NCBI RefSeq assembly: GCF_030247195.1
Contig: NC_080672.1
Location: 9,300,001-9,364,000, forward strand
Source of the DNA: Topomyia yanbarensis
Lineage: Eukaryota; Arthropoda; Insecta; Diptera; Culicidae
DNA: 64,000 bases
Direction of reading: 5' to 3'
The notes under the pieces are model-generated. The model was not told the DNA's origin. It did no database searches and worked only from the letters and a program-made list of their open reading frames with translations. Of the stretch, positions 47,601 to 60,660 are shown one piece after another. Position 1 is the first letter of the stretch; the number at the start of each line of letters is the position of its first letter. Both the position numbers and the translations under genes were made by a program.

Positions 47601-48925
47601 ATTGAAAATGGTACAGAGTAGACTATGCTTTCATTATGCTCAATTATCCACATACTTTTCCCCAGCCATTCGTTATGATGGTTTTCTTTCTACTAGCCAC
47701 CGTTTGCCGCTCTGCCCATTGCAGAATAAATAAGCTCCTCCCCTATTTTGTTTCAGATGTAGCCGTTTTGCCCGTATACATTACACCGTTTTCTGATTCA
47801 AATAGGAGTGCGTTTAGTAGTACCATCAATAAGTAAACTGGTTCAGCAGGAAAATTTTGAAGAATTTAGAAATTTATGCTAGAACAATACATCTTAGCTT
47901 TAGAAACAGATCGTCCATTTGATTTTGGATACTTTTTAGCGAAATCAACGTATTGGTGCTTCATTCCGTAACGCTCTAGCGTCTTTTGCGATCGAACACA
48001 ACCAGATACGGAAACTCGCCGTAAAATGGTCTTATTGTAAAAATATAAATATCCGTCAAGCTAACGCAACGAGTCGTGCCAAATAAACGCATAAAAAAAT
48101 AATCGTTCGATGGATGGAAAACGCTAAAGGATATATGAATCTGGTAAAAGGACGGCTTTAATATTGATAAACTTTACTAAGATGAGGGTTCATTTAACCA
48201 ATAGATACTGGCGTAAACATAACTTTTAATGATTTAAAGTGACGTATATAGTAGCAAATTTATAAAATGTTCACTTAAATTGTTCTGCCGCCGACTGTGT
48301 TCTCAAGAGGAACTGCGAGTTGCAGCCAGTAGCAACATTTTAGTCGCTCATCACGGTTACCTATTGATGTTCATGTCGTTCTAAGAGCGTCTCTTTTATC
48401 TTTTCCTGTCACTCATTAGAAATGCTTTCAGTTCGCCCCGAGACATTCTGGAAGAAGTTACTTAATCGCACGACTTTGACCCGTCAGTTTAATAGCGGTC
48501 GAAAAGGTACAACAACTTCATTCAAAACGTTAGGGATTGTAATTATGAAACCCTATAATACTAATAATAATGAAAAACTGTTGCTTTTCACCATCTATCA
48601 GATACTAGTACTTCAACTATTACTTATAGACTTTAAGTAAAAGCGTATTAAATTGTTGTGTTTTTGATAAGTTTCGCATATGAAGGCACTCGTTCCTGTT
48701 CACCACAACGATTTTTGTTCCAATATTAATATTGAAAGTGCTAATTCTACCACATTCATGATGCGTAAGCCAAATCAAATCTTTCTTCACAAAGTTCGAC
48801 ACTTTCTTCCTTCTAACGTGTTATGGAACGTTAAGCAATGGCACCAAATTATAACTGTTCAGGGAGACGTTTATTCGTTTATTTGCTGTATCAACACCAA
48901 CTGTACAGTTATCCAGATGTATATA
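44651..48925. other. Mostly unassigned; candidate promoter at 46368
   Basis: No supported gene across 4.3 kb. At 46130-47330 the sequence is less AT-rich and looks non-repetitive. A TTTCAG acceptor-like site near 47164 opens a plus-strand frame (PPLVVIRKPLLTRCDTSGPT...) for about 50 codons, but I cannot confirm it as an exon. Confidence 0.35.
46368..46429 (+). promoter_or_regulatory. Candidate TATA promoter and short noncoding first exon
   Basis: TTATATATGG (46368-46377) is followed about 36 bp later by an initiator-like CAGTTC (46405-46410). A short leader ends in a consensus donor, CAAC|GTGAGT, at 46429/46430. TATA plus Inr plus a very short first exon is typical of inducible or structural insect genes. 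The matching downstream coding exon was not identified. Confidence 0.35.
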
Positions 48926-50548
48926 CAGGGTGTTTGGTTCATGGTTAAGAATCTCTCGGGGGGTGATAGACTGCCATATTTGGAGAAAAAAATTGTTCTA
49001 CACATACCATCAAATGTCAACCGTTACAGAGTTATTGAACTTTTTGTGTAAAAAACTTATTTGTCTTAAAATACCTCTAACTTTAAAAGTATACTTTGTA
49101 TTTTAAATATTTCAAATCCATTCGAAAGGTGAGAAAATTTCCTATTGAATAGTGTTCTCATATCTTTTAAGTAATTAGTTTTAATTACCTTTTAGCTGTA
49201 AAGTAGTTAAAAGTTAATGTTTTTGAGGAGGTTTTTGATAATTTTCTCGAAATAATGAAGTATGATTATAGCAATATCCATTATCCAAAAGTTGGGTTTT
49301 AGGACAATTCATAATTTGTTCTTGGACGTCATATTTCTATCTCTTCTCATTTCTTTGTAATTTCATTACTATACTTTTCCTGTAACCGACTTGCAAGTGC
49401 TTAATAGACTCTAATCTAAAAATATGCTTTATATCGTTATTTACAAGATTTCATTGGAAAGTTGAGAAAATGTCCTATCAGTGTATGTACAAATATCTTT
49501 TAGTTAAGTGTACTAAATGATTTTTTACTAACGAAATAACTCAAAATTTGTGTTTTTTGGAGAATTTTTTAATTATTCTAATTATTAATCAACAAAATTT
49601 ATCGTTACTATTGTTCATTTGATTCCCCTTAATGCTCTCTATAACTTTTTATTTGACACTTTGTCTATATCTCTTTTCCATTTGCTGCTATTTAATAGTT
49701 AACACAGCATGAGCTCGCCACAAATGTAGTGGGTTCGAAATCGTTATTTTTTCATATGAAACGATGTAATAAAAACGATTTTGCGTCGAAGCCAAAAGAC
49801 ATAATTGAATGGAGTCAAAGAAAGAACTGTAGAACTTGCTGAGATGCATTATTTCCATGATAGTAACGGTGATGTTTATTATTTACTATTTAAAGAAAAT
49901 TAGCGAAAATGCTAATAATAGCACTAACTTTAAACTAATTTACTTTTAAAAGAATACTAAATTCACTTAACTGAAAGGTATTAATACATTTTTCGCTGTA
50001 AAATTTTCCTGGCTTTCGAATAAAAAGAAAAAAAGTACAATAAGTGCCATAATTTTTCAATTAGAGCTGGTACTAGTGAAAATGAGATAAACATATCCAA
50101 GTTGAATAACCCAAAATCGTGAAAATAAGAAAAGGTAAGTGTATCGTGTCAAAGAACGAATTAAGCAGCTCATCAAGACTAACAATCTGAATTATTAAAA
50201 TGATGAGGTTAACTATTAGGATTTTCAAGAAATGAACGAAAAATCGTTTAAAATTGTTTAATTTTCAATAAATTACTTTGAAAAGGCTACTTCAACTCAT
50301 TAGCTGAAACATGTGAGGGCATCACTCAATAGGAAATTTTCTCACCTTTCGAATGGAACTAAAACATTTAAAATACAAAGTATACTTTTAAAGTTAGAGG
50401 TATTTTAAGACAAATAAGTTTTTTACACAAAAAGTTCAATAACTCTGTAACAGTTGAGATTTGATGGTATGTGTAGAACAATTTTTTTCTCCAAATATGG
50501 CAGTCTATCACCCCCCGAGAGATTCTTAACCATGAACCAAACACCCTG
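48926..50548. mobile_element. TA-flanked element with about 225-bp terminal inverted repeats
   Basis: TA at 48924-48925 and 50549-50550 flank CAGGGTGTTTGGTTCATGG and its complement. The two terminal regions (48926 to about 49150 and about 50322-50548) are nearly identical inverted copies, sharing for example GATAGACTGCCATATTTGG, CCTCTAACTTTAAAAGTATA and CGAAAGGTGAGAAAATTTCC. The 1.17-kb interior is AT-rich, has no transposase and partly repeats the GAGAAAAT...CCTAT motif. It is a long-inverted-repeat, non-autonomous DNA element with a TA target, probably mobilised by a Tc1/mariner enzyme. The high arm identity suggests youth or arm homogenisation. Confidence 0.9.
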
Positions 50549-50918
50549 TAGATGGCCAACGTAAATCGTAACAGTATCCAAATCGTATCGAAGTCGGATA
50601 ATAATACACTACATGCATAAGCAATATACAAATTTTATCGTAACTAATGCATCTTGAAAACTCATATACGAAACTCGTATTCGAGCAAAAAGAAAATCAT
50701 GCCAGATCCATACTACGTCATAACTCATACCGGAATACCATTAAATACGATGAAAACTAGCATGTGCTGTATATAGCCTCCAATTTTGTCTGTATATCCT
50801 AGATTTACGCATTTTATTCCTCTAAATAGTGCCGTAAATATGTTTGTTTAGCTCGGTTACAATTAGAAAATTCATTTGAAAATGTTTACTGGGTGACCCC
50901 TTGGCCCCAGTTCTTAGC

Positions 50919-53005
50919 CTAGTTACATTGGAGGATAGACAAAAACTGATATTTAATCGTTTTTCTAGTCCAGTGGAAGTCAAATCCTGTCGCAACTCGA
51001 TTGAAAATTCTGTGAAGCCTAGTAGCCTCGCAGTGGCGACCGTAGTTGGTTTTCCTAAAATGTATTCGCAGGAGAGAGTTATTACGTAGTACTCGAATGA
51101 GGGCTTGAAGATCCAGGCGTGCTAGAATTATAGAGCAATCCGCTCTGGCAGACAGTAACTGATTGTATCGAGGTGTATTAACTTGCAACGGTTTTCGTAG
51201 CTCGGCTGCTGAAATTCATTTCACCATGCGAGATATCGAAGGGCAAAGTGGATTCCAAACAGCAGAACAATCTTCTAGCGTTGAGCGGACCAACGCGCAA
51301 TAAAGTGACTTAAGACAGTATACGTCCCTAAAGTTTTTTTTGCTATACGGAAGACGAACCCTAACTGTCTTGATGCCTTGTCCATAATGTATGAAGTATG
51401 TGGTTTAAACGTTAGTATTGAGTCTATGTTGACTCCGAGATTCTCTAGGTTAGAGTGTCTTAGAATGCTCGCGTTTAACAAACGGTAATTGTACTGGATC
51501 GGATGTCGTTTCCGCACAAACGTGACTATTGAACATTTGCTCGGAGTTAGAACCATTCTGTTCAGATCACACCACGTACTGAAGCTGACCAGTTCACTAT
51601 TATATTCTATTCTATTCTAACCCCTACACAGCCAGTATTGAAAAGCATCCTGGAAAACACTACAGTCCTTTTTCAGTCATAACCGTTTTCAAAATTAAAC
51701 ATCGGAGCCCGCTGATCTTTTGCAGCTGACAGAAGCTGACGTAGAATTGGATACGGCCATAACGGTTCCATCCATACTGCTGTTACAGCCGAGCTCTCCG
51801 GAAGTATGCCATTATCAGAGTTGTGTACAGCAGTCGCACCTGGCCTTGAGTTGGCGACTGAACTCCAGAGACGGATCAGTATCCATGACCGAGAAACGAA
51901 TCCGGATCAGCAAAGTATGTATCGCTAGGCGTTTTGCTTCCACTATAAAAACGTTTTTGTAAATTTTTGTGAACGCAATTAAAAACTGCCAAGCGAGAAA
52001 AATGCGCTCGATCACCTTACTAAAGCTGACCAGTTCACTTTGAAGAAATATGGTATCGATTAAATCCCGTATCTGTCGAAAAATCTTCATGTCGTCGGCG
52101 AAAGAGAGGGGGAATCATTGTAGCTTGATATTGACGTCATTGAAATAGAGAAGAAATATTACTGGGCAGAGGACGGGATGCCGGATTTTTGCGAGAATTG
52201 GTGCAGATAGATAGTCGTTAATGCTGCTTTAGAGTTGGCTGCCATCGAGATAGGAACGAATCCAGTGAAGAAGTGGACCGTGAATACCGAGTTTATCTAG
52301 TTTGGCTATTGCGATATCACGGTTGCTTTTGCTGAAAGTCGCGGATAAATCCATGTAAATAGCATCGGTTTGCAGTCCGCCAGTGAATCCTTCGAATACA
52401 TACATTGTGAATGAGAGCAGGTTGGTCGTTGTCGATCGTTACAGTGAAAGAAAATAGGGTCCAAAACAACCAGCTCGAATAGTTTGGATACCGCGCTGAA
52501 ACACGAAATCCCTCGATAACTATCGATGTTTGTTTTCCTTGTTATGGACCGGAAACATTTGGGCCGCTTTTCAACAAGTTGGAAATATTCCAGTAGCGAG
52601 AAATAGCTCGAAAACTCGTCAAAGGAGTTGAAGCAGCCCGGTGATGCACTTTTTGATAAAAATCGAGGATACATCATCTTCTTAAAGGAGTGAGATTGTT
52701 GGCAGCGGCAACTTGTTGTAGGGTTAGGCACTTGAAAAATTGACAGAGATCAGCTGGCAGATTTCCTTAGTGTTGGCGCCTAAAACTCCATTTAATGACA
52801 TGCAAGTTGGTAACCCGGATACTTTTCGCTGCTCATTCACATACTTCCAGAACGACTTAGGCTTAGATTTTAGTTGACGCTCGACGTGCCGCAGATGTTT
52901 GCATTCGTGGGTAAGTTGGAAATAGTGGTTTCGTAAGGTGACCATGCATGCTGGTTTTTCACTGATTGTCCTGGTGTGCTGGGAAGCCGAAAAAAAACGC
53001 TTCAT
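50919..53005 (-). mobile_element. Degenerate LINE ORF2 (Jockey/CR1-like)
   Basis: Minus-strand motifs in order: the pre-RT linker KSKPKSFWKYVNEQRK (about 52870); SYRGISCFSAVSKLFELVV (about 52520); a FLLYFND-like stretch (about 52140); the catalytic FADD at 52091-52102 followed by MKIFRQI; then PSKCSIVTFVRKRHPIQYNY and LGVNIDSILTFKPH (51540-51390); and a C-terminal tail to about 50919. Frames break at several points and part of the palm is missing. It is dead. It belongs to the same broad group as 22310-22825 and 37664-38225. Confidence 0.8.
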
Positions 53006-53149
53006 TTGTTCTGGTTTTTCTCCTGTAAGCCTAACATATTTATCGCAACCTTGACTGCAACGAATACGACAAACAAAGTTTTATACACTCGAATCCCTTA
53101 ATTGTACCATCCGATGTCTTTTTTAATTCTCTCAACTTTCAGCCCATTT

Positions 53150-53300
53150 GCGCCATGTTTCTAAATTATCACCTTACCCATTTGAAGCCGTTGGTTAGAG
53201 CAGTGTCTTCCATCTTTGTTCAACGCATTGAGTCAAATGGTAACGCAACAATAGAGGCACTCGTTTTGAGTTTGCGATGCGTTCAAACACGAAAATTTTA
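53150..53300 (+). repeat. Interspersed repeat with A-box-like segment, copy 1
   Basis: ACCCATTTGAAGCCGTTGG, then TTAGAGCAGTGTC, recurs in the same orientation at 62190-62310 (CCCATTCGAAACCGTTGGTT, AGAGTATTGCC). GTTGGTTAGAGCA resembles the D-arm/A box of tRNA, so this may be a SINE. No convincing B box was located. Confidence 0.4.
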
Positions 53301-53459
53301 CTATTTTCAGCGTATTTGTGTTATTATATTGGTTCTTAACAACGAAGCAAAGCTTTTGATGTCAATTTTGACGCATTCCATTGATTGTAGGGCGAGAAAT
53401 TAACGAATTAGTGAGGAACCTTGCTTAGTATGGTGAAAATATGTGCTTTACCCTTCCAT

Positions 53460-56400
53460 ATGAATGACTTGTAGTCCTTTTGCAAGGAAATTTGGCAGCC
53501 GAACAAATCGAAATGATTCCAGTTGTGGATCAAACTCTGGTTACTATCAATGGCGAAGAAACAATGATTACCAGAGCTTCTTCCCAGCTTAATTCGTCTT
53601 TCAATCCGGGACCGAAAGAATTTCCTTTGGTGCCTCTGATAAGACAAATCGAAGATTTGGTGACTTTACTTCTACTTGAGTTCTCTTTCCAGTGACATTT
53701 TTTTGTCTTACTGTAAATCCGCGAACTTTTTTTAATCCATGAGAAGGGATATGACGAAGCATCGATAACCAGGGCCGCAGAGAGAAAATACGGGCCCTGG
53801 GGTCCAACGCACGGGCCCCCACCACTATGTATTGCCTGAGTATAAAAAAGTTAATGTTTGAAATCCATTGGAGTTTACTGATATTATGTATATTACACTG
53901 AAATTTTATATTTATGTATATGTTTTTAGCTCTAGTTGTTTGTAGTGCCAATGAAAGAAAAACGTAGAGTTTTTTATACTTTGGGTGTTTTTTAATATCT
54001 CTTCGACAGTTTTGATGACATTGAAAAGCGCCATTTTTGTCAATAGTATTTATAAAAGTAAGGAAATGGAAAGATTAAAAATGTAGTAATAATAAAAATT
54101 AAAAATATCTAAACGGCGATCAACGGCAAAAAATTAAAAAAAAACGGTAGGAAAACTAAATATTAAAAGAATGCACAAAAGAGCTAAAAACAACAAAATC
54201 AGCCAAATAAACAAATTAAACAGGAAACTAGAAAAACATATTGCGAAGATTAAAGAAGTCGAACGTCGATAGGAAAATAATGAAAAATCGATAGGAAAGT
54301 AGGAAAAATTTCAAGAATCAATGAAAATGAAAAAAAAACTAATAAAAAGAATACAAACATTAATATTAAAATTAAAATGCATAAAACTGAAAAACTCGAT
54401 AAATCAAGAATAATAAAATTTATTTAACATTAAAACAAGTAATATTTTAAGCAATAGAAAAAGTAAATAAAACGTTAAGAATGCATAAAATTAGAAGAGC
54501 ATATCCAAAAGAAAAGATTAAAACAACCATTGGAATGATGATAAAATAAAAAGTAAAGAAAATTGGAAGTATTGAACAAAAACGGAGCAAACAGACAAAA
54601 CAAAAAAAAATAGTAAAAAAAGCCACCATGTTGGCTATAGAAACACAAAAAATGGAGAAATTAACACGAAGAAAATGAATAAAATGGATTAAATTATTTA
54701 AAGAACAGAAAAAAACACTAGAAATGAAATTTGAAATGAATTCAAGCAACGAACTAAATGTAAAATGAAGAAAAAGTGCGCATAGTGTCAAAAAAAGATA
54801 AATCAAATGTTTTTAGGAAACTACAAATAAAATTCAATGTAAACGTATAGGAAAATGGTCAACAGAAAAAGTACTTTCAAATAGGTTAAATGGAAACAAT
54901 GAAGAAATAACAATAACGAATTAAATCATAAGAAAAAGGCAAAAAATAAATAAAATTATATTAAATGAACGATGGGAAAAAATAAAACTACGAAAAACTA
55001 AAAACTAGAAAATAAGGAAGAAAATAGGAGAAAGGCAAAAATTAAATAATAAGACAAAGTGGAATTGATTTGAATAAGTGAAATTGCTTTTGGAAATGCA
55101 AAAAAAAATAAAAAAAGGAAATAGAAAAGGGGCTTTGATATGAATAAATGTAGTAAATAGACAAATTCTAAAAACTAGATGGAATGATAAAAGAAACAAA
55201 TATAAAAGCAGGGTATTAAAATATGAAGCAATAAGAAAAATAAAATAAAATAAAGAAAGCCGAATTTTCTCGAAAAATTGCGAACAAAATGAAATAACAG
55301 AGAAAAAACTATTAATTAAAGTAAGTGATAGCGATAGCAATGGAAAATAAAGCAAATGTAAGGAACGTAAAAAGATGGATAAAATAAAAGTACGGAAATA
55401 GATAAAAAAGCAGAATCTTAAAATTGTAGAAATACAAGTACAATCCACAACTTTAAAAATAGATCAATGAAATTTTAACAAAATAAAAAAACATGTAGGA
55501 ATAAACAATGGAAAAAATGAGAAACATGTATCAAATTGCAAATAAGGATTATGGTTGGATTTTACGCTACGCTGGTTTCGAAAACATTCATAATCCTATA
55601 AGAACATAAATGATTCTTTTATTTGTGTTGTTGTGTTAGCACACCTTAAAATATTTTACAAGAAACTGATTTCTATTAATTAGTGCAAAAATAAAAATAA
55701 AATCGTTACGTTCAAGAAGCGACGTTCAAAATCTCACGCTCACTCCTCCAAAACGAAAAGATTTTGTATGCGGATTTAACTTGCTACATTAGTTAGCTAA
55801 ACTTGCTAACCAGTTGATTTGGTTTGGTAGCAGAGTTAAATTTTCTCTTCGAAATCAATCAAACACAATTTAGTAATTTAATGAACGTATGCTTTTTATC
55901 ATTGGCAGCTTCAGGATTGTGAATCTTCTCTTGATGCTCCATGACATATAAAATTCAAAACAAAACTATTACCACTATACTCGTCATGAAAGAGGCTTGT
56001 TGTGTACGCAATTTGCTGTTATAACGAAAATGTTGATAAAAGGCCGTATTTGAAAGAATTGTAAACCGTATTTATTTTTTTCCATCCCTGGCCTCTTTGC
56101 AAGGGGGAATTGGTAGTCGAAAATCTCCGAAAAAAACTACGTCATTTGAGTACGATCCCTTGACAAAAATGTTTCGGTATCATCTCGTATCTGAATATGA
56201 TTTTTTATGGATTTTGTAACAATGAACGGCAAACCAAATATTTAATAAATTTAAATTTTTGGATTAATTTCGAATTCTTTTGGTATATCAAGAGTTTTCG
56301 ATGAATTATTTGACCAATTGAGCTCTCAAGTAGAGGTAGGGTTACCGCCTCTAGTGGTACTTTGACCAGCATATTCTTACTGAGCAGGGATAGACTTCAA

Positions 56401-57700
56401 AAGACACATGGGTATGCATTGAAATCAATTAGAATTTCGAATTAAAGTGATCACTCGACAGAATTTTAGAGCGCTTCCATTGCTTTTTATTGTATAAAAC
56501 GCTAAAAAACAAATAAATATGCAATGTTTTGTTTTAAGATACGAAATTTGCCTCCAAAAACCGATGTAGCAACCCTAAGCAGGGTTTTTTCTTTCAATAA
56601 TTCGCTTTCGAAGGTTGGAAATTCAATAGATCAAAAAAATCGATTTCAAATTTGCGAAATTTGAAGACAACCTCATGACTTCTAATCAAACCATTTAATT
56701 ATTTAACCCTTTCAAGTCTGATCATATTTTTGTTTCGATTTATATTTTAACCTTAAGGTCACTCGCTTCTTCATTCAGGTTAGGAATTTTCCTATAAAAA
56801 ATCTCTATTCCTGTGTGCGGTTGGTTAGGTTGGTATAAACATAGTTGATACGAAATATGCGGTAGGTTAGAATTTTCGCTATTCTTGTTACCTCATACAC
56901 AAGACATTGAATTTTTAATTGCATTCTCAAATAAATTTTTGTCGAAAAAGTATTTATCAAAATTTTAGTTTTTGGTAAAAATCCGGGCCCACTCCAGAAG
57001 TCCGGGCCCGGGGGAAACACCCCGGTCCCCCCCCCCCTCTCGGCGGTCCTGTCGATAACTATCGTGGAATAACTTCATTGAGTGCTTTCTTAAGCTCGTC
57101 ATTATCGAACCACTTTAGGGTCAATGCAAACAGTACCTAATACACGGTTAACATGGTTTCTCTCCTGGACGCTGAACAGCGACTAACCTGCTGAGTTTAA
57201 CATCTTACATAACAGGGAGCATGGTAGGTCATGCTCAAACTGATATTATGTACACAAAACTATCCGCTGTTTTTCATATAACAAACGATAAAATGGAGAA
57301 ATTTGTTTTTGCAGCTGTTTCGATCCTAGCTCTCAGGTCGAGAGATAATGATTGTCATTGGAGATTGCCAGGCACTAATTTTTAAATCAGGAATAGTGTA
57401 GGGAAGCTACTTGGGACCGTTTCTGTTTCTGTTTTACTTCAATGACGTGTGCTGAGTGCTGACAACTCCTCGCCGGTCCTGCACAGATGATTTCAAAAGA
57501 TTTCGTCTCATCCGCTAAACTCATGTTTGCCGTTTTTCCCAACTCCATCGTGTAACCTTCGATGATGGCTATGAAGAAAGAACTGCGTGTGTGTAAATCC
57601 GACAAAAAAGAGCTCGGTGATCGAATTCTTATGAAATAGTATTTGGTTGAGCTGTGCCTGCCAGACTCCAGAACCGTTTTGCTGCCCAAGCTCTGTCAGC
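53460..57700 (+). mobile_element. Plus-strand LINE RT split in two by hAT copy 2
   Basis: The 5' half at 53460-53769 encodes an RT start (SFNPGPKEFPLVPLIRQIED) and runs to HEKGYDEAS. The 3' half at 57052-57700 resumes with DNYRGITSLSA, then SYLGPFLFLFYFNDVC, then CTDDFKRFRLIR at the catalytic box (57480-57491, where the first two residues have changed). The join falls exactly at the 8-bp duplication TCGATAAC, so the hAT inserted inside the conserved NYRGIT region. Other frameshifts show that the LINE was already decaying or decayed later. Jockey-like. Confidence 0.8.
53762..57059. mobile_element. hAT element copy 2, 3282 bp, inverted relative to copy 1
   Basis: The element is 53770-57051, flanked by TCGATAAC at 53762-53769 and 57052-57059. 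The left end CAGGGCCGCAGAGAGAAAAT corresponds to the right end of copy 1. The right end (CTCTCGGCGGTCCTG on the plus strand) corresponds to copy 1's left end with one change. The interior is A-rich where copy 1 is T-rich. Aligned blocks include GTATGCATTGAAATCAATTA and the run around CGGTATCATCTCGTATC. It lacks the TA element and LINE of copy 1, and seems to have extra sequence at about 55450-55990. No transposase. Confidence 0.9.
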
Positions 57701-57939
57701 GAGAATTTAGAACTTTTTAGCAGCCGAAAATCTGCGGAGAGGACACAATCGAGTAATAAATGATGGAGGGAGGTAGTCCCCTTTGAACTGCCCTGGTTTT
57801 TTACTCGCTTGATATGGTCACCCTAGGTTTCGTAACGCCAGCGTCTTATGCTTCGAGAGTTTTTAAAAAGCAGGCCGTTTGACAGTTTTAATCGTCTTAG
57901 GACAGTTGATTGCCAAGGAGGGTGTTGATTGTCTCTAAT

Positions 57940-58500
57940 TGTTCATTTTAGTACACCGGACCAAACACCGCCGTAAGCCGAATCCGGCTATAAATGGCAA
58001 CACAATCGTGTTACTTGAAGAAAGGCGGTTTCCAACCACTCGTTCACGTAAATTTATTGATAAACGGTTCTGGTTTCCAAAAAAAAGGTCCCTTGATGTC
58101 ACAGCTACCGATAGTCTGCCAAACCAGATATTTTTCAACTAGTTTCGACCGTTTTTACGCGCTTAAAAATGTTTGTTACCTCTACTATTCCAATTGTCGC
58201 TCATAACTCCTACACAGGAAACTGTTTCCAGTATGCCTTGAAGAACGTTTCATCGTCCATTACCACACAATTGAACTTCGCCAGTTTCGTCGTGTACAAC
58301 TTCTGAGATCGTGGTTGACAGTCTATTTTGTTTATTGTAGCAATTTGGAGTCACTACCTTCCTGTAAGTAAATGGTCCGGTTTTTCGCTCGGTGCGCGGT
58401 TTTTGATGATATTCTCAGCTTATTGACGGTATCTCGTATGCATAAAAAGCTTGATAAGCGGGATCTTGGAAGCGAACAACCATTGTGTGTTCAACAAAAA
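57940..58500 (-). mobile_element. Tc1/mariner transposase remnant
   Basis: Minus-strand motifs in order: TMVVRFQDPAYQAFYA with an RTERKTG hinge-like piece (58500-58390), CVVMDDETFFKAYWKQFPV (58300-58220) with the first catalytic Asp, and YLVWQTIGSCDIKGPFF (58135-58060). Insect ITm-type transposases carry exactly this order (VVMDDET, then YxVWQAICxCG). Stops and frameshifts are present; it is dead. The relationship to the 61-261 and 42250-42500 pieces is likely at superfamily level only. Confidence 0.75.
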
Positions 58501-58581
58501 TTGATACTGGCATTACCCAGCGAGGGATTAAATTTTATGATACTATAAACAGAACCCGAAGAGGGATTGTTTGTTAGCATA

Positions 58582-59357
58582 GGAGGACCCGGGACTATTA
58601 AGACAAAATCGTAAGACTTTCTGACAGTCGCACATATTTGTGAAAACGCTATTCAACAACATTAATTTTAGTAGCTGAATCTAATTCTAAGGTTCTTTTT
58701 AGAAAGGAAATACAACGTGTTTTATTTGTTTGCCATCCTCAAAACAAATATCATTATAATGGTAATACCGTGTTTAAAGCAACAAATACAAGTGAAAAAT
58801 AATAACAGGTAAGTGTTTAGGAAAGCATGAGGCTCCTAGTTTATGAAATGATTTTTATTTGGGTAAAGACACATATTTTCAAGACGCTCATCACTTTTGT
58901 GCGAAATGAGCGTACGGGGCTATTCGGACCTGCTATTCCATCAAGCACCGTTCAGCGGCTTGCGGCTGCAAACGCCACAGCGGAGAAAATACACGATGTG
59001 CCAATCGACAGCTGTGACCTTTTGTTGATTAAGTTTTTGTAACGCAATTTATTTTTTTGCTTCTTTAGGATTTTCTCCAATAAATATTTCATAATACCAT
59101 TTGAAAAAAAAAAAAAAAATTGACGTTGACGTGGAGGTCCGAATTACCACTACACTGTAAAAGGATAGAAAAACGATGTGTTTTGCAAATCGTCACCTAG
59201 AGCTGCCATGGAGTGGGTGAAAATGAAGTTTTATGGCACCAAAATATAGCTGAGGCTTCAAACTAATAATTAGGATATTTGACCGGTAATTTTTTTCACA
59301 TCTATCCACCTAAAAGGGGGATTGGCTTAGGTAGGTCCGAATAGCCCCGGGTTCGGC
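58582..59357. mobile_element. TA-flanked element (776 bp), copy 2
   Basis: The left end GGAGGACCCGGGACTATT and the reversed right end GCCGAACCCGGGGCTATTCG match copy 1 at 39311-40146. TA flanks it at 58580-58581 and 59358-59359. Shared interior boxes include ACGGGGCTATTCGGACC and GTTCAGCGGCTTGCGGCTG. It is more decayed at its ends than copy 1. Confidence 0.75.
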
Positions 59358-60660
59358 TACTCAGATGGAAAATACACAGAGCAAAAAATGTGCGTTTCTT
59401 CAGATATTTCAGATATTTCTCGAAAACTATCGCATTTCGGAAGATTGTTGTTGAATGCGTTTTGATTTAAGGGATACTTAGAATTATATTCTATACAGTT
59501 TTGTATGTCAATTAGTATGAAATTTAAAAACATGTGTAGTTATTGTTAGAAAAAAAAATTTCACCATTAAGTTCTCCATCATTGAATCACATTCAAAATA
59601 TTTTTTTTCTCTTTAATTTTTTGTTGACAATATATTTTAGTTTTTGTGTGAAACGACACAACCTTTTTTTCAGTGTACATTTTTTGTGAAGAAATGTTAA
59701 TTCCCTGTAACTCCTTCTCACATAATTTTGCTGTATAAAATAGAGTAATAAAACAACAAAATTTTGAAATTAATGCACGTAGAAACGTTTACTATACTCT
59801 GTACTTTTGGGTCAACATAAACTTATTAATTGGGGAAAATGTTTAGTCTTCTATACCGGTGTAATCTGTAAAGTTTCATCGGAATCTAAGATGGTCAACC
59901 ACGATTTTAGAGATTTTCGGACGGATCTTCGTGGAAATCTTTTATAGCCTCGATGGCTACGACAATACAAGGTGACCAGCACGCCCCAAAAGTTAATTGG
60001 TATTTTCCTCCCTCCAGCAGAATCTTTGGCAGTGTTGGTCATCATCCTCTATCATTGCTTAGTTGAACATGTCACTAATACCTCCAGTAGTTCCAATTTC
60101 TCGGAACTAAAACAGAGCGGATAGTAAAGCTGTCAGCTGATCGGAGCCTTTCAGTAGAACCGAGTTAAGTAAGTATCCATGGAAGGTAGCTGCCGAGCCC
60201 TGTTTTATTGATTTATGACGAAGAACATTGGTAGATACACGAGGGCGTGGACTCTTAATTCCCTTCTGGCTCAACTTTCGAATTTATCTGTTGTCAGGAT
60301 TAGGGCTGCCACCTCCAGTGAGACTTTCACTCGGAGATTTTTACTGACCTGGGTAGGTTTTTGTAGAAGCACGAGTATACGTTGAAGCCAGACCTACCTG
60401 GTACGTTTAAATGAGACCAATTACCAAAATTGACTCACATTCACCGTTTAGTGCTTTGTTTTAACAAATCATAAGGCACTGTTCTGAGTTTCTCATTAAG
60501 CTGTAAATTTTTTGTGTTTCTAAACTGTTTTGAAGATGTATATAGGTGTAAAATTTCAACTAACGGCAAAAATCCAAAAGCACCGACCACTCTCGCTGTG
60601 GAGGATAAGCCGGTCAAAGTTTGCCCTCTGCCACAGCTAACAGGAGAAGTAGAGTGAAGA
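59358..60660. other. No gene recognised
   Basis: AT-rich up to about 59850, then more balanced sequence with no named motif. It precedes the split frame at 60661 and may hold its upstream region. Confidence 0.35.

Noticed and set aside
54447..55448. Two long minus-strand frames (119 and 147 codons) resembling hydrophobic membrane proteins
   Set aside because: They lie in the A-rich interior of hAT copy 2; Phe/Leu/Ser richness follows from the low-complexity DNA, and the frames are not kept in copy 1.
57387..57689. 100-codon minus-strand frame
   Set aside because: It overlaps the plus-strand LINE catalytic region and is its antisense shadow.
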